From Lentibacter sp. (GTDB taxonomy: Bacteria > Pseudomonadota > Alphaproteobacteria > Rhodobacterales > Rhodobacteraceae): a stretch of DNA of 35,812 nucleotides. The position numbers and the translations under genes are program-made. The DNA lies in assembly GCA_016744435.1 (NCBI GenBank), contig JADGEJ010000038.1, positions 1 through 35,812 of the forward strand. The letters run 5' to 3'. Positions within the stretch are counted from its first letter, which is position 1, and every line of letters begins with the position of its first letter. The notes under the pieces were generated by a model. That model saw only the letters and a program-made list of their open reading frames with translations. It did no database searches and was not told the origin of the DNA. Below, in pieces: positions 33,217 to 35,812 of this stretch.

Positions 33217-35812
33217 TTAGATGATCACGTTAATGTCGTCATCAATCAGCACATTCGCGTCGTCGCCGATGGTGTAGACATCATATGTCTCGCCATTGTC
33301 GCTCACCGATGTGCCCGTGCGTGTGGCTCCTGTGATGGTGACTGTGTCGTCGTCATCACCGTGGATCGCGAGCGTGTCAGAGTTGTCGGCGAAGGCTTCG
33401 ATCTGATCAAGCGAGAGCACCAGATTGGTGTCTTCCGCAAAGGTCAGATCAATCGCTTCGATCTCAAGGCCAGCAAGCCCTGTGTTGACAGTGCTCATGT
33501 CCACATCAGATGTCGCGATATCGTCAAGCACCATAAATGTGCTTGAAACGTTGCCCGCGGCATCTTCAGCCGACACAACAAGGTGCGAGCCGTCCTGAAC
33601 CGATGGATCAAGATCGTAGTAGTTGTTTGAGCCAATCGCGATTGCGTCGCTGTCGGCAGCTACTTCTGTCACTGTTGAGCCCTCAACTTCGTAGATCGTC
33701 TGGGCTGCATCGCTGTCCTCAACCTGCACGGCGCTGTAACCTGTGTGGTCACGCGTGTAGCCGTCGATCATCGGCGTGTCGGGGATGTCAGCATCGATCA
33801 CCAGCGTCTCGGTGCGGGTGTCAACGTTGCCAGCCGCGTCAGTTGCTGTGATCGTCAGATCAGCGCTGTAGCTTTCAGCGTCAAACGCACCTGCTGGCAA
33901 ATCCACGCTCCAGCTGCCGTCTGCGGCAACCGTGGCGTTGTAGTTGGTGCCACCAAAGTTCACCACCACTGTAGAGCCCGCTTCGACCGTGCCGTTCACA
34001 ACCACACCGTCAGCAACTTCACTGGCGTTGTAGACAGCTTGCGTGCCTTCCGCGACGGCGCCACCTGTAAGTTCGTTCACAAATGTGTCGAACTCTACAT
34101 CACGGGTGGCTGATGCTGTGTTGCCCGCCCTGTCGACAACGTCAACTTCGAGGGTGTATGTCTCTTCGCCCTCGGGCAAATCAACCGCAGGGAAAGTAAC
34201 CGACCAGCTGCCGCTTGAGCTAACTGTCGCTGAGCGCGTTTCACCGTCAATCGTAACCGTGACGGACTGTGTGCCAGGCTCGGTTGTACCGGTAAACTCA
34301 ACACCATCGGCGCGCTCGGCGCCATTGACGATATCGTCACCTGTCACTGGATCAGCCGAAACGCCAAGGTTAAGAACTTCAGTGTCGACATCAACAGTGC
34401 CCGTTACAGTGCGCACGTTGCCCGCTGCATCGGTGGTTGTTGCTGTGATATCAGCGGTGTAGGTGCCTGCTTCGATCTGGCTGGCGCTAAAGTTTGCCGT
34501 CCAGTTGCCGCTTGCGTCTGTCACAACAGTGGCTGTTGCCGTGCCCATCTGAACCTCAACAACATTGCCCGCATCCGAGGTGCCGCTTACCGCGACGCCG
34601 TCAGAGGCCTCAACTTGGTTGATCACATTGTCAGTCTCAATCGGAGCTGTGCTCAGCGCCAATGACCCGGCCATGTTGTCAACAACCACACCCTGCGTGA
34701 GGGTAGAGCTGTTGCCAGCCGCATCGGTTGCGACTGCTGTCATGGTGATGGTGCCACCGTCGCTATCCGGGATCTCGCTACCTGCGAAATTGGCCGTCCA
34801 GTTGCCGCTAGCGTCAACCGTTGCTGCGCGGTCAATGCCGTTGAAGTTAACCATGACAGTTGAACCTGGCTCAACCGAGCCGCCAAATGACACGCCGCTT
34901 CCCTGCTCAGCACCGCTGACAACGCCATCTGCGCCGCCTGTTGAGGTTGTGATCGCGTAGTCACGCACCAGCGTGTCAAACTCGACAGTACCTGTGGTGC
35001 TTGACATATTGCCATGCGCATCAGTCGCGGAGACCGAGACATTGCCTGTCCCCTCGCCGGTTTGGACTTCGCTAGAAGCGTAAGTCACGCTCCAGTTACC
35101 AGCCGCGTCAACCGTGGCGGCATGCTCGACACCGTCAAGCGTAACCGTAACCGTTGAACCGGGCTGGGTTGTGCCTGTCAGCGTAACGCCCTCAGAGTGC
35201 TCAGCGTGGTTCACAACACCGTCCGCACCGCTGTTAGCGCCTGCGAATGTCACATTACCCACTGTATCAACAACCAAGGTCTCGGTTGTTGTTGTTGAGT
35301 TGCCGTAGCTGTCTGTCGAAACGATGGTCACAGCCGTTTCATATTCGCCGCCGTCAACTTCTGTTGTTGAGAAGGTGACACCCCAGCTGCCATCTCCGGC
35401 AACCGTTGTTTCGTGCGTTACCGTGCCGATTGTGACTGCAACCGTTGCGCCTGCTTCGCCCGTTCCGCTCAGCTCAACACCGTCTGCATAGTCAGCGCCA
35501 TCCACCAGATCACCGGTTGACTGAACGCCATCGGTCATGACGATCTCAGGGCCCGTCAGATCAATTGTGATGCTCGGACCGACCAACTCAACAGTGTCCT
35601 GGCCTTCTTCCGTAACTGTGACTTGCGTTTCGTAGACGCCATCTCCCGGGAAATCGCCACCCTCAAAGACAGCGGTCCACTCGTTGTTTTCATCCGCGAT
35701 AACTGTCACGGTTGATGTGCCGATCGTGACTTCAACTTCCGCGCCCTCTTCGGCCGTCCCCGTAACCGTCACAACTTCTTCGGCGTCCGTGACATCATCA
35801 CCGCCGATAACC
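33217..35812 (-). CDS. Large Ig-like repeat adhesin secreted by type I system (partial)
   Basis: The frame stays open to the right edge, so the N terminus is missing; at least 865 residues are visible. It contains seven Ig-like repeats of about 97 residues, each with a (V/L)xGTxxxGxxVxV opening, a D(A/G)xGxWxVxF strand and a TDxAGNxS turn, as in BapA- and SiiE-type giant adhesins. Many Asp residues in the linkers (ADGVVNHAEHSEGV-like) suggest calcium binding. The C terminus (about the last 80 residues: LVLSLDQIEAFADNSDTLAIHGDDDD, ending NVLIDDDINVII) is the secretion signal style of this class. RTX nonapeptides are not seen. It heads the cluster with TolC, ABC and HlyD genes. Confidence 0.9.
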   Translation of the reverse strand, partial: VIGGDDVTDAEEVVTVTGTAEEGAEVEVTIGTSTVTVIADENNEWTAVFEGGDFPGDGVYETQVTVTEEGQDTVELVGPSITIDLTGPEIVMTDGVQSTGDLVDGADYADGVELSGTGEAGATVAVTIGTVTHETTVAGDGSWGVTFSTTEVDGGEYETAVTIVSTDSYGNSTTTTETLVVDTVGNVTFAGANSGADGVVNHAEHSEGVTLTGTTQPGSTVTVTLDGVEHAATVDAAGNWSVTYASSEVQTGEGTGNVSVSATDAHGNMSSTTGTVEFDTLVRDYAITTSTGGADGVVSGAEQGSGVSFGGSVEPGSTVMVNFNGIDRAATVDASGNWTANFAGSEIPDSDGGTITMTAVATDAAGNSSTLTQGVVVDNMAGSLALSTAPIETDNVINQVEASDGVAVSGTSDAGNVVEVQMGTATATVVTDASGNWTANFSASQIEAGTYTADITATTTDAAGNVRTVTGTVDVDTEVLNLGVSADPVTGDDIVNGAERADGVEFTGTTEPGTQSVTVTIDGETRSATVSSSGSWSVTFPAVDLPEGEETYTLEVDVVDRAGNTASATRDVEFDTFVNELTGGAVAEGTQAVYNASEVADGVVVNGTVEAGSTVVVNFGGTNYNATVAADGSWSVDLPAGAFDAESYSADLTITATDAAGNVDTRTETLVIDADIPDTPMIDGYTRDHTGYSAVQVEDSDAAQTIYEVEGSTVTEVAADSDAIAIGSNNYYDLDPSVQDGSHLVVSAEDAAGNVSSTFMVLDDIATSDVDMSTVNTGLAGLEIEAIDLTFAEDTNLVLSLDQIEAFADNSDTLAIHGDDDDTVTITGATRTGTSVSDNGETYDVYTIGDDANVLIDDDINVII

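Noticed and set aside
33217-35812. RTX toxin-type calcium nonapeptide repeats in the adhesin.
   Set aside because: No GGxGxDxxx units are found in the visible part; the repeats are Ig-like. RTX repeats in the unseen N-terminal part cannot be excluded but are unlikely there.

Overview
The window looks like a chromosomal segment of an alphaproteobacterium, most likely a marine Rhodobacterales (Roseobacter-type) species; this is inferred from gene content and protein style only. Supporting signs are the phaZ/phaC-phaP-phaR layout, a ThyX thymidylate synthase with the [13 protein letters not shown] motif, an SdhE/XRE pair, a psd-pssA pair, and a GC-rich hairpin followed by CTCCCCCAGGATATTT near the left edge that resembles a common Rhodobacterales extragenic element. 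No rRNA, tRNA, CRISPR array, insertion sequence or prophage gene was seen. The gene density is high and no gene-free stretch exceeds 300 bases; the longest is 26266-26551.

Layout. 211-2383: a DegT-type aminotransferase and a LysR regulator whose 3' ends overlap. 2390-6996: a complete polyhydroxyalkanoate (PHA) storage locus, with phaR, phaP and phaC leftward and phaZ divergent; TGC-rich PhaR-type operators lie in all three control regions, one of them inside the phaP promoter. 7004-10831: a possible 45-residue membrane protein, a GNAT/FemAB-like acyltransferase, then a leftward run of four genes (ABHD10-like hydrolase, VOC protein, degenerate M15-like protein, second alpha/beta hydrolase). 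10986-12932: thrS with a strong terminator.

13145-15668 is a four-gene operon: DUF2282 precursor, DUF692 (MNIO), DUF2063 and DoxX. It matches the bufferin/gig (gold-induced gene) copper-response operons. The precursor is a short secreted peptide with four cysteines that the DUF692/DUF2063 pair would modify. A hairpin separates the precursor gene from the enzyme genes. 15683-17830 holds an ArsC/Spx-like protein, a cold-shock protein, a small secreted Cys-containing protein and thyX. 18055-20401 is a surface lipoprotein with a TbpB-like barrel signature directly followed by a Slam-type (DUF560) outer-membrane translocator, a likely substrate-exporter pair. 20458-24738 carries gloA, a DUF1194 VWA-like protein, a MarR-type regulator, XRE-sdhE and, divergently, a class I aminotransferase with a small conserved partner. 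24919-27978 holds a MATE exporter and psd-pssA (phosphatidylethanolamine synthesis).

27997-35812 is a leftward type I secretion cluster. A very large repeat adhesin (N terminus beyond the right edge, at least seven Ig-like repeats visible) is followed by a TolC-type lipoprotein, an ABC transporter with a degenerate C39-like domain and an unusual basic N-terminal extension of about 190 residues, and an HlyD-type adaptor. The last three genes overlap by 4 bases each. The best candidates for closer study are the bufferin operon, the Slam/lipoprotein pair, the basic extension on the adhesin transporter, and several short tandem repeats and long hairpins between genes.
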